Positions 51,011 to 60,735 of a DNA stretch of 64,000 bases are shown here, piece by piece. Made by a program: the position numbers and the translations under genes. The DNA lies in assembly GCA_901472455.1 (NCBI GenBank), contig LR590464.1:4402001-4466000 (forward strand), written 5' to 3'. How positions within the stretch are numbered: the first letter of the stretch is position 1; every line of letters begins with the position of its first letter. The stretch is from Leclercia adecarboxylata. Lineage in GTDB: Bacteria; Pseudomonadota; Gammaproteobacteria; Enterobacterales; Enterobacteriaceae. The notes under the pieces are model-generated. The model was given only the letters and a program-made list of their open reading frames with translations, did no database searches and was not told where the DNA came from.

Positions 51011-52052
51011 ACAGCATGCGCCGTCGTCTGATGGTGCTGTTGGCTGTTATTCTGCTGTTCTGTCAGCTGGTCAGCGTCATCTGGCTCTGGCATGAAAGCC
51101 GGGAGCAAATCAGCTTCCTGGTCAGCGAGACGCTTTCTGCCAAAGCGCGCAACCAGCATGTAGAGAAAGAGATCCGCGAGGCGATCGCCTCGTTGCTGGT
51201 GCCTTCGCTGGTAATGGTCGGTTTTACGCTGCTGTTCTCCTTCTGGGCCGTCACCTGGATCACCCGTCCCCTCAATCAGCTCCGCGCCAGCCTGGCAAAC
51301 CGCTCTGCCGACAATCTCACCCCCCTGCCGATGTATTCTGACATGGAGGAGATTGGCGCCGTCACGACCTCTCTGAACCAGCTTCTTGCCCGGCTGGATC
51401 AAACCATTAAACAGGAGCGCCTGTTCACCGCTGATGCCGCACACGAGCTGCGTACGCCTCTGGCAGGCATACGCCTTCACCTTGAGCTGATGGCGCAGTC
51501 AGGCTCGTCTCAGGCGACGACGCTGATTGCCCGTATCGACCAACTGATGCATACCGTTGAGCAACTTCTGATGCTGGCCCGCGCGAGCCAGGCTCTGGCC
51601 AGCGGGCATTACGACACGGTGAACTGGCGGGATAACATCTTTGCACCGCTGGCGCTGGAGAATGAAACCAAAGATCACACCCTGATCTGGCCGCAGACGG
51701 GCTCCCTGAGCGTCCAGGGCGATGCGACATTATTACGGCTGATGCTGCGCAATTTGCTGGAAAACGCGGTGCGTTACAGCCCGGCGGGGACAACCATTGA
51801 AGTCAGAATGCAGGAAGTGGATGATGGCACGCTGGTGAGCGTTTGCGATTCAGGGCCCTGGCATTGATGAGGCCCATCGCCAGTCCATTACCGAACCGTT
51901 TCGCCGTATCGATCAACGCTACGGTGGCAGTGGGCTGGGGTTAAGCATCGTGCAACGTATCGTGCAGCTCCACCGCGGCAAACTGACGCTGGAAAACCGT
52001 CCCGAAGGTGGGCTGACGGTCGGCTGCTGGATACCGGACAAAATTGAACTAA
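51007..52052 (+). CDS. pmrB: Two-component sensor histidine kinase, PmrB/BasS-like (frameshifted near the end)
   Basis: About 347 residues. Two membrane helices (LMVLLAVILLFCQLVSVIWL and LVPSLVMVGFTLLFSFWAV) flank only about 50 periplasmic residues; then HAMP, the phosphoacceptor His in DAAHELRTPLAGI, N box LLRLMLRNLLENAVRYS and G boxes (CDSGPGIDE, GGSGLGLSIVQRIV). An extra C near 51860 creates a false stop after CDSGP. A second length error in an A run near 52042 probably hides the real stop; I place it at 52050-52052 (WIPDKLN). The small periplasmic loop suits direct ion or membrane sensing. Convergent with obgE. Confidence 0.85.
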
Positions 52053-52078
52053 AAAAAAGCCCCCTTCATAAGGGGGCC
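52050..52078 (-). terminator. Terminator after obgE
   Basis: On the minus strand GGCCCCCTTA ... AAGGGGGCTTTTTTTT: strong stem with eight T, 11 bases past the obgE stop and adjacent to the convergent pmrB-like gene. Confidence 0.88.
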
Positions 52079-52088
52079 ATTGACGGTC

Positions 52089-53272
52089 TTAACGCTTGTA
52101 GATGAATTCGACGCCTTCTTCGTCGTCTTCGTCCCAGTCGTCATCCCAGTCTTCATCGTCTTCTTCAACCACCTGCTCTTCAAGCTGCTGACGGTGGTAG
52201 TCATCCCACATGAATTCGACTTTTTCAGGCTGCTTCGCTTCTTCTGCCTGAGTCACCGGGTTTCTCGATGATAAAGGTCATCACGTCCCAGCACAGATCT
52301 TTCACGCCCATCTGGCTTGCAGCGGAGATGAGATAGTATTTATCTTCCCATCCCATCGCTTCGGCGATAGCTTTCGCTTTGGCTTCGGCTTCTGCTTTGT
52401 CCATCAGGTCGATCTTGTTGAAGACCAGCCAGCGTGGCTTCTCAGCCAGCTTCTCGCTGTATTTTTTCCAGCTCGCCAACAATGATGCGGGCGTTTTCCA
52501 CCGGATCGGAACCGTCGATTGGATCGATATCGATGAGGTGCAGCAGAACGCGACAGCGCTCAAGGTGTTTCAGGAAGCGAATCCCCAAACCAGCCCCTTC
52601 TGCAGCGCCTTCGATCAGGCCCGGGATATCCGCAACAACGAAGCTCTTCTCGGTATCCATACGCCACCACGCCCAGGCTTGGTACCAGGGTGGTAAACGG
52701 ATAGTCAGCCACTTTCGGCTTGGCCGCAGAGACCGCACGGATGAAGGTGGATTTACCGGCATTTGGCATCCCCAGCATCCCGACGTCTGCCAGCAGCATC
52801 AGCTCAAGCTGCAGATCGCGCTTGTCGCCCGGTGTACCCATCGTTTTTTGACGCGGGGAACGGTTGACGGAGGATTTGAAGCGGGTGTTGCCCAGACCGT
52901 GCCAGCCGCCTTTTGCCACCATCAGGCGCTGACCGTGTTTGGTCATATCACCCATGGTTTCACCCCGTACCCTGGTCGATAACGCGCGTCCGACCGGCAC
53001 TTTCACGCTGACATCTTTGCCGCGCTTACCGGGTACAGTCACGGCTCTGGCCGTTCTGGCCACGCTCTGCGCGGAAAGCTTTTTCGAAACGGTAGTCGAT
53101 CAGGGTGTTAAGGTTTTCGTCGGCTTCAAGCCATACGTCACCGCCGTCACCGCCGTCGCCGCCATCAGGGCCGCCCACGCGGAATGTATTTTTCACGGCG
53201 GAAGCTTACGCAACCATTACCGCCATCCACCTGCCACGACCAGTGATCGTTGCTTCATCCAACAAACTTCAT
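52089..53272 (-). CDS. obgE: Essential Obg GTPase (ObgE/CgtA), frameshifted
   Basis: Ribosome-associated GTPase in 50S assembly, stringent response and chromosome segregation; about 391 residues. The glycine-rich OBG fold (GGPDGGDGGDGGD-type, 53110-53190) precedes the G domain: G1 LGMPNAGKSTFIRAVSAAK, switch region VADYPFTTLVPSLG, G3 ADIPGLIEGA, G4 VFNKIDLMDKAE. An acidic C-terminal tail ends DEEGVEFIYKR. Indels near 53260, 53050, 52970, 52665, 52455 and 52255 break it. It lies upstream of nothing on its strand here and follows yhbE by 15 bases. Confidence 0.95.
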
Positions 53273-53287
53273 TTTACTCTCCGTAAA

Positions 53288-54261
53288 TCATTCGCCTGAG
53301 CGGGGGACAACTACAACCGCTTCACTTTTGCGCCAACGTCCCCAAAGACGATGACCAATGGCGGAATACATCGCGCCCGCAACCACGACAAACGCACCGA
53401 GATAAGCCAACAGGTTTAACATCGGTTTTGACGAAGAAAATCGGGCCAGGCCATTGATAATAAATCTGAAAATAACAGCGTAAACAGCGGGGGTAAGCGT
53501 AATCAGTGCGCTCACCCTGTGCTGCCTGCCAGCGCGCCATCCGCTTCTGCCAGCGCGCCATAACCTACTAACGTGTTCAGACCACAAAAGATCAGACACG
53601 CCAACTGCCAGTCGCTTAACTGGGTAATAACTCCCGGCTTCGCCAGCGGCAGCAGTGCAATAGTACACAAAGTGTACAGCAAAAACAGGATCTGCTGTGA
53701 CGCCAGACGGCGGTAATAACACCTTTTGCGCGACGCCGTAACTCACCCACACCGCCGCGGCACCCCACGCCGAAAATCACACCCCCAGGTGTAATCCGTC
53801 AGCCGGGTAAAGATCTCTATCAGGCTGTATTGAAGAACAACACCAGACCGCAGAGCAGCATTATTGCCCCAATCACCTGCGTGCCGCGCATTTTCTCTTT
53901 GAGAATAACGACACTGGCGATCATCATGCCAACCGGTGACAGCTGGCCAATAACTTGCGAGGCGGTAGGGCTAAGATACTGCAGGGAAGAGCTGAACAAG
54001 AATGAAGTTACCGAACAGACCGCCTGTCGCAATCGCCAGCACAATAAGCCAGCGCGGCTTGCGGAAGATGCGCATCGGCGGCAGCTTACCCTTGATTGCC
54101 AGGATAGCCCCCAGACCAATACCGGCCATCAGAAAGCGGTAGAACACCACCGTGGGTGGCTCCATCACTTCCAGCACCTGCTTCATTGCAATGGGCAATG
54201 CTCCCCAGCACATCGCTGTGATAAGTGCCAGGAGAATACCAATGCCGGCCTGCTGCTTCAT
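53288..54261 (-). CDS. yhbE: EamA/DMT-family inner-membrane transporter YhbE (frameshifted)
   Basis: About 321 residues with ten predicted helices in two EamA repeats; substrate unknown. MKQQAGIGILLALITAMCWG starts it; VMEPPTVVFYRFLMAGIGLG, LSPTASQVIGQLSPVGMMIA and YSAIGHRLWG are recognisable. Indels near 53990, 53830, 53770, 53635, 53500 and 53425 leave several pieces. Located between rpmA and obgE as in E. coli and probably co-transcribed with rplU-rpmA-obgE at a low level past the terminator. Confidence 0.92.
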
Positions 54262-54302
54262 GCCCGTTTTCCCTACAGAAAAAATTACCGGGTTTCCAAT
54301 GT

Positions 54303-54333
54303 AAAAAGCCCCGCAACACGTTGCGGGGCTTTA
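54303..54333 (-). terminator. Terminator after rpmA
   Basis: On the minus strand AGCCCCGCAA, loop CGTG, TTGCGGGGCT, then TTTTTAC. Strong stem, 24 bases past the rpmA stop. Confidence 0.88.
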
Positions 54334-54356
54334 ATCCGTTACGGACCGAGAAAACC

Positions 54357-54614
54357 TTACTCAGCAACAATGCTGATGTATTTACGGTTGTTCGGGCCTT
54401 TAACTTCAAATTTCACTTTACCGTCTGCTTTAGCAAACAGAGTGTGGTCACGACCGCAACCTACGTTGTTACCAGCGTGGAATTTGGTGCCACGCTGACG
54501 AACGATGATGCTACCCGCCAGAACAGTTTCGCCACCGAAACGCTTAACGCCAAGGCGTTTAGCTTCTGAATCGCGACCGTTACGTGTGGAGCCGCCAGCC
54601 TTTTTATGTGCCAT
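54357..54614 (-). CDS. rpmA: 50S ribosomal protein bL27
   Basis: 85 residues, intact: MAHKKAGGSTRNGRDSEAKR to YISIVAE. The flexible N-terminal tail AHKKAGGSTRN reaches the peptidyl transferase centre. Conserved GGETVLAGSIIVRQRGTKFH. Follows rplU by 19 bases in the usual rplU-rpmA unit. Confidence 0.98.
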   Translation of the reverse strand: MAHKKAGGSTRNGRDSEAKRLGVKRFGGETVLAGSIIVRQRGTKFHAGNNVGCGRDHTLFAKADGKVKFEVKGPNNRKYISIVAE

Positions 54615-54633
54615 TTAAATCTCTCCTCAGGTC

Positions 54634-54946
54634 TTAGGCGCTGATGCCAGTAATTTTCACATCAGTGAACCACTGACGGTGGCCCTGCTGCTTACGGTAG
54701 TGTTTACGACGACGAAACTTAACGATTTTAACTTTCTCGCCACGACCATGAGCAACAACTTCAGCTTTGATAACGCCGCCATCAACGAAAGGAACGCCGA
54801 TTTTGACTTCTTCACCGTTTGCGATCATCAGAACTTCAGCGAACTCAACAGCTTCGCCAGTTGCGATGTCCAGCTTTTCCAGGCGAACGGTCTGACCTTC
54901 GCTTACTCGGTGTTGTTTACCACCACTTTGGAAAACCGCCGTACAT
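54634..54946 (-). CDS. rplU: 50S ribosomal protein bL21 (frameshifted)
   Basis: 103 residues; binds 23S rRNA and L20. Starts [20 protein letters not shown] and ends WFTDVKITGISA. One extra G near 54939 (ATGTACGGCGG for ATGTACGCGG) shifts the first two codons, so an uncorrected reading appears to begin at MIANGEEVKIGVPFVDGGVI. Heads the rplU-rpmA-yhbE-obgE unit; divergent from ispB. Confidence 0.96.
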
Positions 54947-55018
54947 ATAAACTCCCGCTTCCGCGCACATCCTCGTGTGATTCAGAGTGCGCTATAAATA
55001 TTTCACAATAGGGCGCGA

Positions 55019-55047
55019 ATATTACGCAAAACGCGAGCCTTTGACAA
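55019..55047 (-). promoter_or_regulatory. Sigma-70 promoter of rplU-rpmA
   Basis: On the minus strand TTGTCA (55042-55047), a 17-base spacer and TAATAT (55019-55024), followed by the GC-rich GCGCCC discriminator typical of growth-rate-controlled ribosomal promoters. About 75 bases before rplU. Confidence 0.68.
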
Positions 55048-55206
55048 GTGCTACCGTCAATACATGAAGAAAAAAAACACAACACGTACGGTAACGTTTA
55101 TCTGGGGGCGTTTTTTTCAGTACAATCAGCGCTACTATTGATAAACCGAACCCTACGTTAACCCATTTGAAATGTGGAAAACAGGACTATAAGCCCGGCT
55201 TTTGCG

Positions 55207-56183
55207 ATGAATTTAGAAAAAATCAATGAGTTAACCGCGCCAAGATATGGCGGGTGTGAATGCAGCGATCCTGGAACAGCTCGACTCTGACGTTTCCCTA
55301 ATCAATCAGTTGGGTTACTACATCGTCAGCGGTGGGGGCAAACGCATCCGTCCGATGATCGCAGTACTGGCCGCTCGCGCGGTAGGTTATGAGGATAATG
55401 CGCACGTCACGATCGCGGCGCTGATCGAATTTATCCATACCGCCACGTTGCTGCATGATGACGTTGTGGATGAGTCTGATATGCGTCGTGGTAAAGCCAC
55501 CGCCAACGCGGCCGTTTGGCAATGCCGCCAGCGTGTTGGTAGGTGATTTTATCTATACACGCCGCCTTCCAGATGATGACCAGCTTGGGCTCGCTGAAGG
55601 TACTCGAAGTGATGTCCAAGGCGGTGAACGTGATCGCGGAAGGCGAAGTTCTGCAGCTGATGAACGTCAACGACCCGGACATCACCGAAGAGAACTACAT
55701 GCGGGTGATCTTACAGCAAAACGGCGCGTCTGTTTGAGGCGGCGGCCCAATGCTCTGGCATTCTTGCTGGCTGCAGTGAGGAACAGGAACGTGGCCTGCA
55801 GGATTACGGGCGCTATCTCGGCACCGCCTTCCAGCTGATCGACGACCTGCTCGATTACAGCGCCGATGGCGAAACGCTGGGCAAAAATGTCGGTGACGAT
55901 CTCAATGAGGGCAAACCGACGCTCCCGCTGCTGCATGCCATGCGTAACGGCACTCCTGAACAGGCGAGCCTCATCCGTGAAGCCATCGAGCAAGGAAACG
56001 GCCGACATCTTCTGGAACCTGTACTGGAAAGCAATGGCGAACTGTGGATCCCTGGAATGGACGCGTCAGCGTGCCGAGGAAGAAGCCGATAAAGCCATAG
56101 CCGCACTTCAGGTCATCCCTGACAGCCCATGGCGAGATGCCCTGATTGGTCTCGCGCACATTGCTGTTCAGCGCGATCGATAA
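55207..56183 (+). CDS. ispB: Octaprenyl diphosphate synthase IspB (frameshifted)
   Basis: Makes the C40 side chain of ubiquinone and menaquinone by adding isopentenyl diphosphate to farnesyl diphosphate; essential. About 323 residues. First Asp-rich motif LLHDDVVDESDMRRG, second FQLIDDLLDY; start MNLEKINELT, end IGLAHIAVQRDR. Indels near 55240, 55515, 55565, 55720, 55990 and 56045 break it. Divergent from rplU, followed by sfsB. Confidence 0.95.
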
Positions 56184-56191
56184 CGGCCAGG

Positions 56192-56222
56192 GGAACTCTC
56201 TTTTTTCTGACAAGAGAGTTCC
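56192..56222 (+). terminator. Hairpin after ispB
   Basis: GGAACTCTC, 13-base loop (TTTTTTCTGACAA), GAGAGTTCC, 8 bases past the ispB stop. No T-run after the stem, so termination is uncertain. Confidence 0.5.
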
Positions 56223-56412
56223 TGTAAGCTCCAAATATTATCCATAACATTGCTAAAGAATCCGCTTACAGGCCGCATGATTAAAGCCCTGGCAAAATCT
56301 GAATGTTGCTTCCAGTAACGCGAACTTTTTAGAACCGCTGTTCGAAGAAGGTATAGTAACTACGTCATTTAATGGAAATGACGGGAATGTACCAGAACAG
56401 AGGGATCGCTGA

Positions 56413-56697
56413 ATGGATAAGAAGTTTATCGACTGGCACTCGGCCGATATCATTGCCGCGCTGCGTAAAAAGGGAACATCACTGGCGGCGGAATCCCGTC
56501 GTAATGGTCTGAGTTCATCCACCCTGGCAAACGCGCTGACGCGCCCCTGGCCGAAGGGAGAACTGATCATTGCCACGGCATTAGGTACCGATCCCTGGGT
56601 CATTTGGCCATCACGCTATCATGACCCGATAACCCATGAGTTTGTCGACAGAACGCGCATGATGCGCCAGAGAAGACAACAAAAAGAGCGCCAATAA
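56413..56697 (+). CDS. sfsB: Nlp-family DNA-binding regulator SfsB
   Basis: 94 residues, intact: MDKKFIDWHSADIIAALRKK onward. Small Ner/Nlp-type helix-turn-helix protein related to phage Ner repressors; the recognition region is GTSLAAESRRNGLSSSTLAN, followed by WPKGELIIATALGTDPWVIW. In E. coli it raises maltose gene expression when overproduced. Its own 229-base upstream region suggests separate control. Convergent with murA. Confidence 0.93.
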   Translation: MDKKFIDWHSADIIAALRKKGTSLAAESRRNGLSSSTLANALTRPWPKGELIIATALGTDPWVIWPSRYHDPITHEFVDRTRMMRQRRQQKERQ

Positions 56698-56759
56698 TGA
56701 CGCTCCTTTAAACGGGATAGCAACCCCCCAGTCGATATGGCAGGGGGCTGCCTTAACGA

Positions 56760-58022
56760 TTACTCGCCTTTCACACGCTCAATATTAGCACCCAGCGCGC
56801 GCAGTTTATCTTCGATGCGTTCATAGCCGCGATCGATGTGATAAATACGGTCTACCTGCGTTGTACCTTCCGCAATACAGGCCCGCCAGCACCAGGCTCG
56901 CAGACGCACGCAGATCCGTTGCCATTACCTGCGCACCGGACAGTTTTTTCTACGCCATGGCAGATCACTGTGTTGCTTTCGATCTCCGCATGCCCACCCA
57001 TACGGATCAGTTCCGGTACGTGCATAAAACGGTTTTCGAAGATGGTTTCGGTAATGAAGCCCGTCCCTTCTGCCACCCAGGTTCAGCAGGGTGAACTGCG
57101 CCTGCATATCGGTCGGGAATGCCGGGTGCGGAGCGGTACGTACGTTCACGGCCTTAGGACGCTTACCGTGCATATCGAGGCTGATCCAGTCTTCTCCGGT
57201 TTCGATATCTGCACCAGCATCACGCAGTTTAGCCAGGACCGCATCCAGCGTATCGGGCTGTGCGTTACGGCAGACGATTTTACCGCCGGAAATAGCCGCG
57301 GCCACCAGGAAGGTCCCAGTTTCGATACGGTCGGGCAGAACGCGATACACACCGCCACCCAGGCGTTCAACGCCTTCGATGGTGATACGGTCGGTACCCT
57401 GGCCGGTGATCTTCGCCCCCAGCGTATTCAGGAAGTTCGCCGTGTCCACGATCTCCGGCTCGCGCGCGGCGTTCTCGATGATGGTGGTGCCTTCTGCCAG
57501 CGTTGCCGCAGACATGATGGTGACAGTGGCGCCAACGCTCACCTTATCCATCACGATATGCGCGCCCTGCAGGCGACCATTAACGGAGGCTTTGACGTAG
57601 CCCTCTTCCAGTTTGATTTCAGCGCCCAGCTTCTCGAGGCCAAAGATATGCAGATCGACCGGACGCGCACCAATGGCGCAGCCGCCCGGCAGTGAAACCT
57701 GACCCTGACCAAAACGGGCCACCAGCGGACCCAGCGCCCAAATAGAGGCACGCATGGTTTTCACCAGGTCATACGGCGCGGAGAAGTTGTTCACGTTGCT
57801 GGCGTCGATCCACACGGATCCGTTACGCTCAACCTTGGTACCCAACTGGCCGAGCAGCTTCATGGTGGTATCAATGTCTTTCAGTTTCGGGACGTTCTGG
57901 ATCTCTACCGGCTCTTCCGCAAGCAGTGCGGCGAAGAGGATCGGCAGCGCGGCGTTTTTGGCGCCGGAAATTGTGACTTCGCCCTGGAGACGCGTAGGCC
58001 CCTGAACACGAAATTTGTCCAT
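56760..58022 (-). CDS. murA: UDP-N-acetylglucosamine 1-carboxyvinyltransferase MurA (frameshifted)
   Basis: First committed step of peptidoglycan synthesis, target of fosfomycin; about 419 residues. MDKFRVQGPTRLQGEVTISG with SGAKNAALPILFAALLAEE; the catalytic and fosfomycin-binding Cys is in SLPGGCAIGARPVD; VGATVTIMSAATLAEGTTII and EIVDTANFLNTLGAKI follow. Indels near 57080, 56950 and 56880 shift the last 100 residues (VAEGTGFITETIFENRFMHV, HIDRGYERIEDKLRALGANI), ending RVKGE. Next to ibaG as in E. coli. Confidence 0.96.
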
Positions 58023-58073
58023 GATTTACTCTCTGTATGAATTCAACCGTGCTGCGGGCAAATCACCCTCAGC

Positions 58074-58328
58074 TCAAAAACCGTTTAGTTTGCGATCGCG
58101 TGCCCACTCAGTTGGGGTGAACGCCTTGATCGACAGGGCATGGATGCGATTATCCGCGATATATTCCATCAGCGGCGCATAGACAGCCTGCTGTTTTTTC
58201 ACGCGGCTCATGCCGTCAAAGATTTCTCCCACAGCAATAACCTGAAAGTGGCTGCCGTCGCCGGAGACGTGGGCTTCCTGGAGGGCAAGTGCGTTCATCA
58301 GCACGGTCTGGATTTCATGATTTTCCAT
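58074..58328 (-). CDS. ibaG: BolA-family iron metabolism protein IbaG
   Basis: 84 residues, intact. BolA-like protein that forms complexes with the monothiol glutaredoxin Grx4 and Fe-S clusters; affected by acid stress in E. coli. MENHEIQTVLMNALALQEAH and SGDGSHFQVIAVGEIFDGMS with the conserved His, and MSRVKKQQAVYAPLMEYIAD. I use the MENHE start as in E. coli; longer in-frame starts run into the mla terminator region. Upstream of murA, 51 bases away. Confidence 0.94.
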   Translation of the reverse strand: MENHEIQTVLMNALALQEAHVSGDGSHFQVIAVGEIFDGMSRVKKQQAVYAPLMEYIADNRIHALSIKAFTPTEWARDRKLNGF

Positions 58329-58399
58329 GGGATCTATATCATCTGGTAGTGAAAACAAGCCCAACATCTTAGAGCAAAGTGGCGCGGTCTTAAACAAGC

Positions 58400-58434
58400 A
58401 AAAAGCCCCGACGATGAAACAGTCGGGGCTTTTG
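58400..58434 (-). terminator. Terminator after the mla operon
   Basis: On the minus strand AGCCCCGAC, loop TGTTTCATC, GTCGGGGCT, then TTTTG. It separates mlaB from ibaG. Confidence 0.85.
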
Positions 58435-58454
58435 ATAGTAACGTACTGAAAAAA

Positions 58455-58748
58455 TTAACGCGGCAATACGTCTTCCGGCAAATTATAGAGCTGGGCCAGG
58501 GTGATAACGTTATCGCTAACGCCCGAGAGCCTCACCTGCTTGCCCTGCCCTTTGCCTGTTGCCACCAGATGAACCAGCAGCGCGACGCCAGCCGTATCCA
58601 CGCGGGAAATGCCGCCGAGGTCGATACAGGAAACGCCCTGCATGGCTTCATGACGTGCATCCCACAGAGAATTCAGATAATCCTGATCCAGCTCGCCAGT
58701 GAGTAATAACGTCTCACCCTCACGGGACCAGCTGAGCTGCGACATCAT
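58455..58748 (-). CDS. mlaB: Phospholipid transport STAS-domain protein MlaB
   Basis: 97 residues, intact. Cytoplasmic STAS-domain subunit of the MlaFEDB complex, required for stability and ATPase activity of MlaF. LLLTGELDQDYLNSLWDARH and CIDLGGISRVDTAGVALLVH show the STAS fold, including the Thr of the 'VDTAG' turn. Overlaps the mlaC stop by four bases. Last gene of mlaFEDCB. Confidence 0.95.
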   Translation of the reverse strand: MMSQLSWSREGETLLLTGELDQDYLNSLWDARHEAMQGVSCIDLGGISRVDTAGVALLVHLVATGKGQGKQVRLSGVSDNVITLAQLYNLPEDVLPR

Positions 58749-59383
58749 TTTTTGCTCTCATCCAGGGTAATTTTCTGGCGTGAGATGCTGTTCAGCTGTG
58801 CAGTCAGGCCATCAATGCCCTTGGTACGCAGCAGGTCGCTCCACTCGTTCTGCTTGGTGGTAATCATGCTTACGCCTTCAGCAATCATGTCGTACGCCTG
58901 CCAGTTACCGCTCTGGCTGTTTTTACGCCACTGGAAATCCAGACGCACTGGCGGACGACCATTCGGATCGACGATGGTCACGCGAATAGGCAGGATGGTG
59001 GCAGAGCCAAGCGGCTGTTCCGGCGCAATCTGGTAGGTCTGACCGTGGTACATCGCCAGCGCCTGACCGTAGGCCTGCTTCAGATACTCACGGAACGCAG
59101 CAAAGTAGGCTTCACGCTGCGCGGGTGATGCGTCTTTATAGTAACGTCCCAGCACCAGTGCCCCGGCATATTTTACCTGAACATAGGGCAGCAGCTCCTG
59201 ATCAACGATATCGCGCAGGTAGTCGGGATTGGAACGAATTTTCGGCTGCTCGTTTTTAAGGCGATCGAAGGTTTTCTTAGCCGCCTCATTCATCTGTTGA
59301 TAGGGATTGCTCTGATCGGCTGCGTTAGCGGCAGTCAAAGGGGCAATCATCAGCATGGCAACCATTAACAGTCGTTTAATCAT
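58745..59383 (-). CDS. mlaC: Periplasmic phospholipid-binding protein MlaC
   Basis: 212 residues, intact. Soluble carrier that moves phospholipid between the outer-membrane MlaA-OmpC complex and the inner-membrane MlaFEDB complex. The signal peptide MIKRLLMVAMLMIAPLTAAN is cut after Ala-Asn-Ala. Conserved NPYQQMNEAAKKTFDRLKNE and KYAGALVLGRYYKDASPAQR; lipid-pocket fold (Tol_Tol_Ttg2). Three bases after mlaD. Confidence 0.96.
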   Translation of the reverse strand: MIKRLLMVAMLMIAPLTAANAADQSNPYQQMNEAAKKTFDRLKNEQPKIRSNPDYLRDIVDQELLPYVQVKYAGALVLGRYYKDASPAQREAYFAAFREYLKQAYGQALAMYHGQTYQIAPEQPLGSATILPIRVTIVDPNGRPPVRLDFQWRKNSQSGNWQAYDMIAEGVSMITTKQNEWSDLLRTKGIDGLTAQLNSISRQKITLDESKK

Positions 59384-59386
59384 GAA

Positions 59387-59941
59387 TTACTTCTCCTGAG
59401 ATGAATTCGTCGTGCCAACAGGCGGCGTAATGTCACTCTGCGCAGGTGTCTGAGCAGCTTGATTCTCGTCACCCCCTTTACTGTTGTAAAGGAACTGACC
59501 AATCATGTCTTCCAGCACCATGGCTGACTTCGTATCCTGAATCACGCCACCGTCTTTAAGGATAGTCGTTCCCAGTTCCGGGTCTTCAAAACCGACGTTC
59601 AGCGCCAGGTATTGTTCCCCTAACAGGCCAGAAGTGCGGATAGACAACGAGCTGGTATCCGGGATGTGGTTGTAGCGCTCTTCAATATCCAGCGCAACGC
59701 GCGGCAGATAGGTTTTCTCGTCGAGGGTGATATCGGCAACACGCCCTACCACTACCCCGCCAATACGCACCGGAGAACGGCTTTTCAGGCCGCCAATATT
59801 ATCGAAGGTGGCATAAATACGGTATGTCGGCTCGGTGCGGATTGTGGTGACATCCGCCACTTTGAAGCTCAAAAACAGTGCGGCCAGCAGCGCCAGCAAA
59901 ACAAATATACCTACCCAAATTTCTACTTTTTTCGTTTGCAT
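59387..59941 (-). CDS. mlaD: MCE-domain phospholipid transport protein MlaD
   Basis: 184 residues, intact. One N-terminal anchor (VEIWVGIFVLLALLAALFLS) and a periplasmic MCE domain (TYRIYATFDNIGGLKSRSPV, RIGGVVVGRVADITLDEKTY) that forms a hexameric pore on MlaE. The tail (QFLYNSKGGDENQAAQ) is low complexity. I take MQTKKVEIW as start as in E. coli; a GTG/ATG five codons upstream is possible. Between mlaE and mlaC. Confidence 0.96.
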   Translation of the reverse strand: MQTKKVEIWVGIFVLLALLAALFLSFKVADVTTIRTEPTYRIYATFDNIGGLKSRSPVRIGGVVVGRVADITLDEKTYLPRVALDIEERYNHIPDTSSLSIRTSGLLGEQYLALNVGFEDPELGTTILKDGGVIQDTKSAMVLEDMIGQFLYNSKGGDENQAAQTPAQSDITPPVGTTNSSQEK

Positions 59942-59945
59942 GAAC

Positions 59946-60728
59946 TCATTTCCCAAACATCAGTGCGGTGAGCACAAAATCCAGAGCCAGTATGGCCAGC
60001 GACGAATGAACAACAGTGCGGGTGGTGGCCCGGCTGATACCGGCAGACGTCGGGATGGCATCGTAGCCATTGAACAGCGCTATCCAGGTGATCGTCACGG
60101 CAAATACCGCGCTTTTTATCAGGCAGTTAACCAGGTCCAGACGCCAGTCAACCGCACTTTGCATCGCTGACCAGAAGAAACCGGCATCGATCCCTTTCCA
60201 TTGCACACCAACCATCGAACCGCCCCAGATCCCGACGGCAACAAAGAGGATAGTCAGCAATGGCAGAGAGATCATGCCCGCCCAGAAACGCGGCGAGATC
60301 ACCCGACGCAGCGGATCCACGGCCATCATCTCCATACTGGAGAGCTGCTCGGTGGCGCGCATCAGGCCGATTTCCGCCGTCAGCGCCGAACCGGCACGCC
60401 CTGCGAACAGCAGCGCAGCAACCACCGGCCCCAGCTCACGCAGCAGGGAGAGCGCCACCAGCATACCGAGGCTGGTCTCCGCGCTATAGGTGGTGAGGAC
60501 AAGATACCCTTGCAGCCCCAGCACCATCCCGATGAAGACGCCGGAAACGATGATAATGAGCATCGACAGCACGCCGACATTATATAGCTGGCGAACCAGC
60601 AGAGGGGCATGTTTGCGGAATTCCGGTTTCCCGACCAGCGCATTGAATAACATCAACCCGGCACGCCCGAACGTCCTGATGGTTTTTATGCCACGGTGTC
60701 CGAGAGCGGCCAACGCATTTAACAGCAT
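59946..60728 (-). CDS. mlaE: ABC transporter permease MlaE
   Basis: 260 residues, intact. Integral inner-membrane permease of the Mla lipid transporter. MLLNALAALGHRGIKTIRTF is the amphipathic start; LLFAGRAGSALTAEIGLMRA and EQLSSMEMMAVDPLRRVISP are the family's coupling segment; four or five further helices follow, ending DFVLTALMFGK. Four bases before mlaD, seven after mlaF. Confidence 0.97.
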   Translation of the reverse strand: MLLNALAALGHRGIKTIRTFGRAGLMLFNALVGKPEFRKHAPLLVRQLYNVGVLSMLIIIVSGVFIGMVLGLQGYLVLTTYSAETSLGMLVALSLLRELGPVVAALLFAGRAGSALTAEIGLMRATEQLSSMEMMAVDPLRRVISPRFWAGMISLPLLTILFVAVGIWGGSMVGVQWKGIDAGFFWSAMQSAVDWRLDLVNCLIKSAVFAVTITWIALFNGYDAIPTSAGISRATTRTVVHSSLAILALDFVLTALMFGK

Positions 60729-60735
60729 GAGTGGC

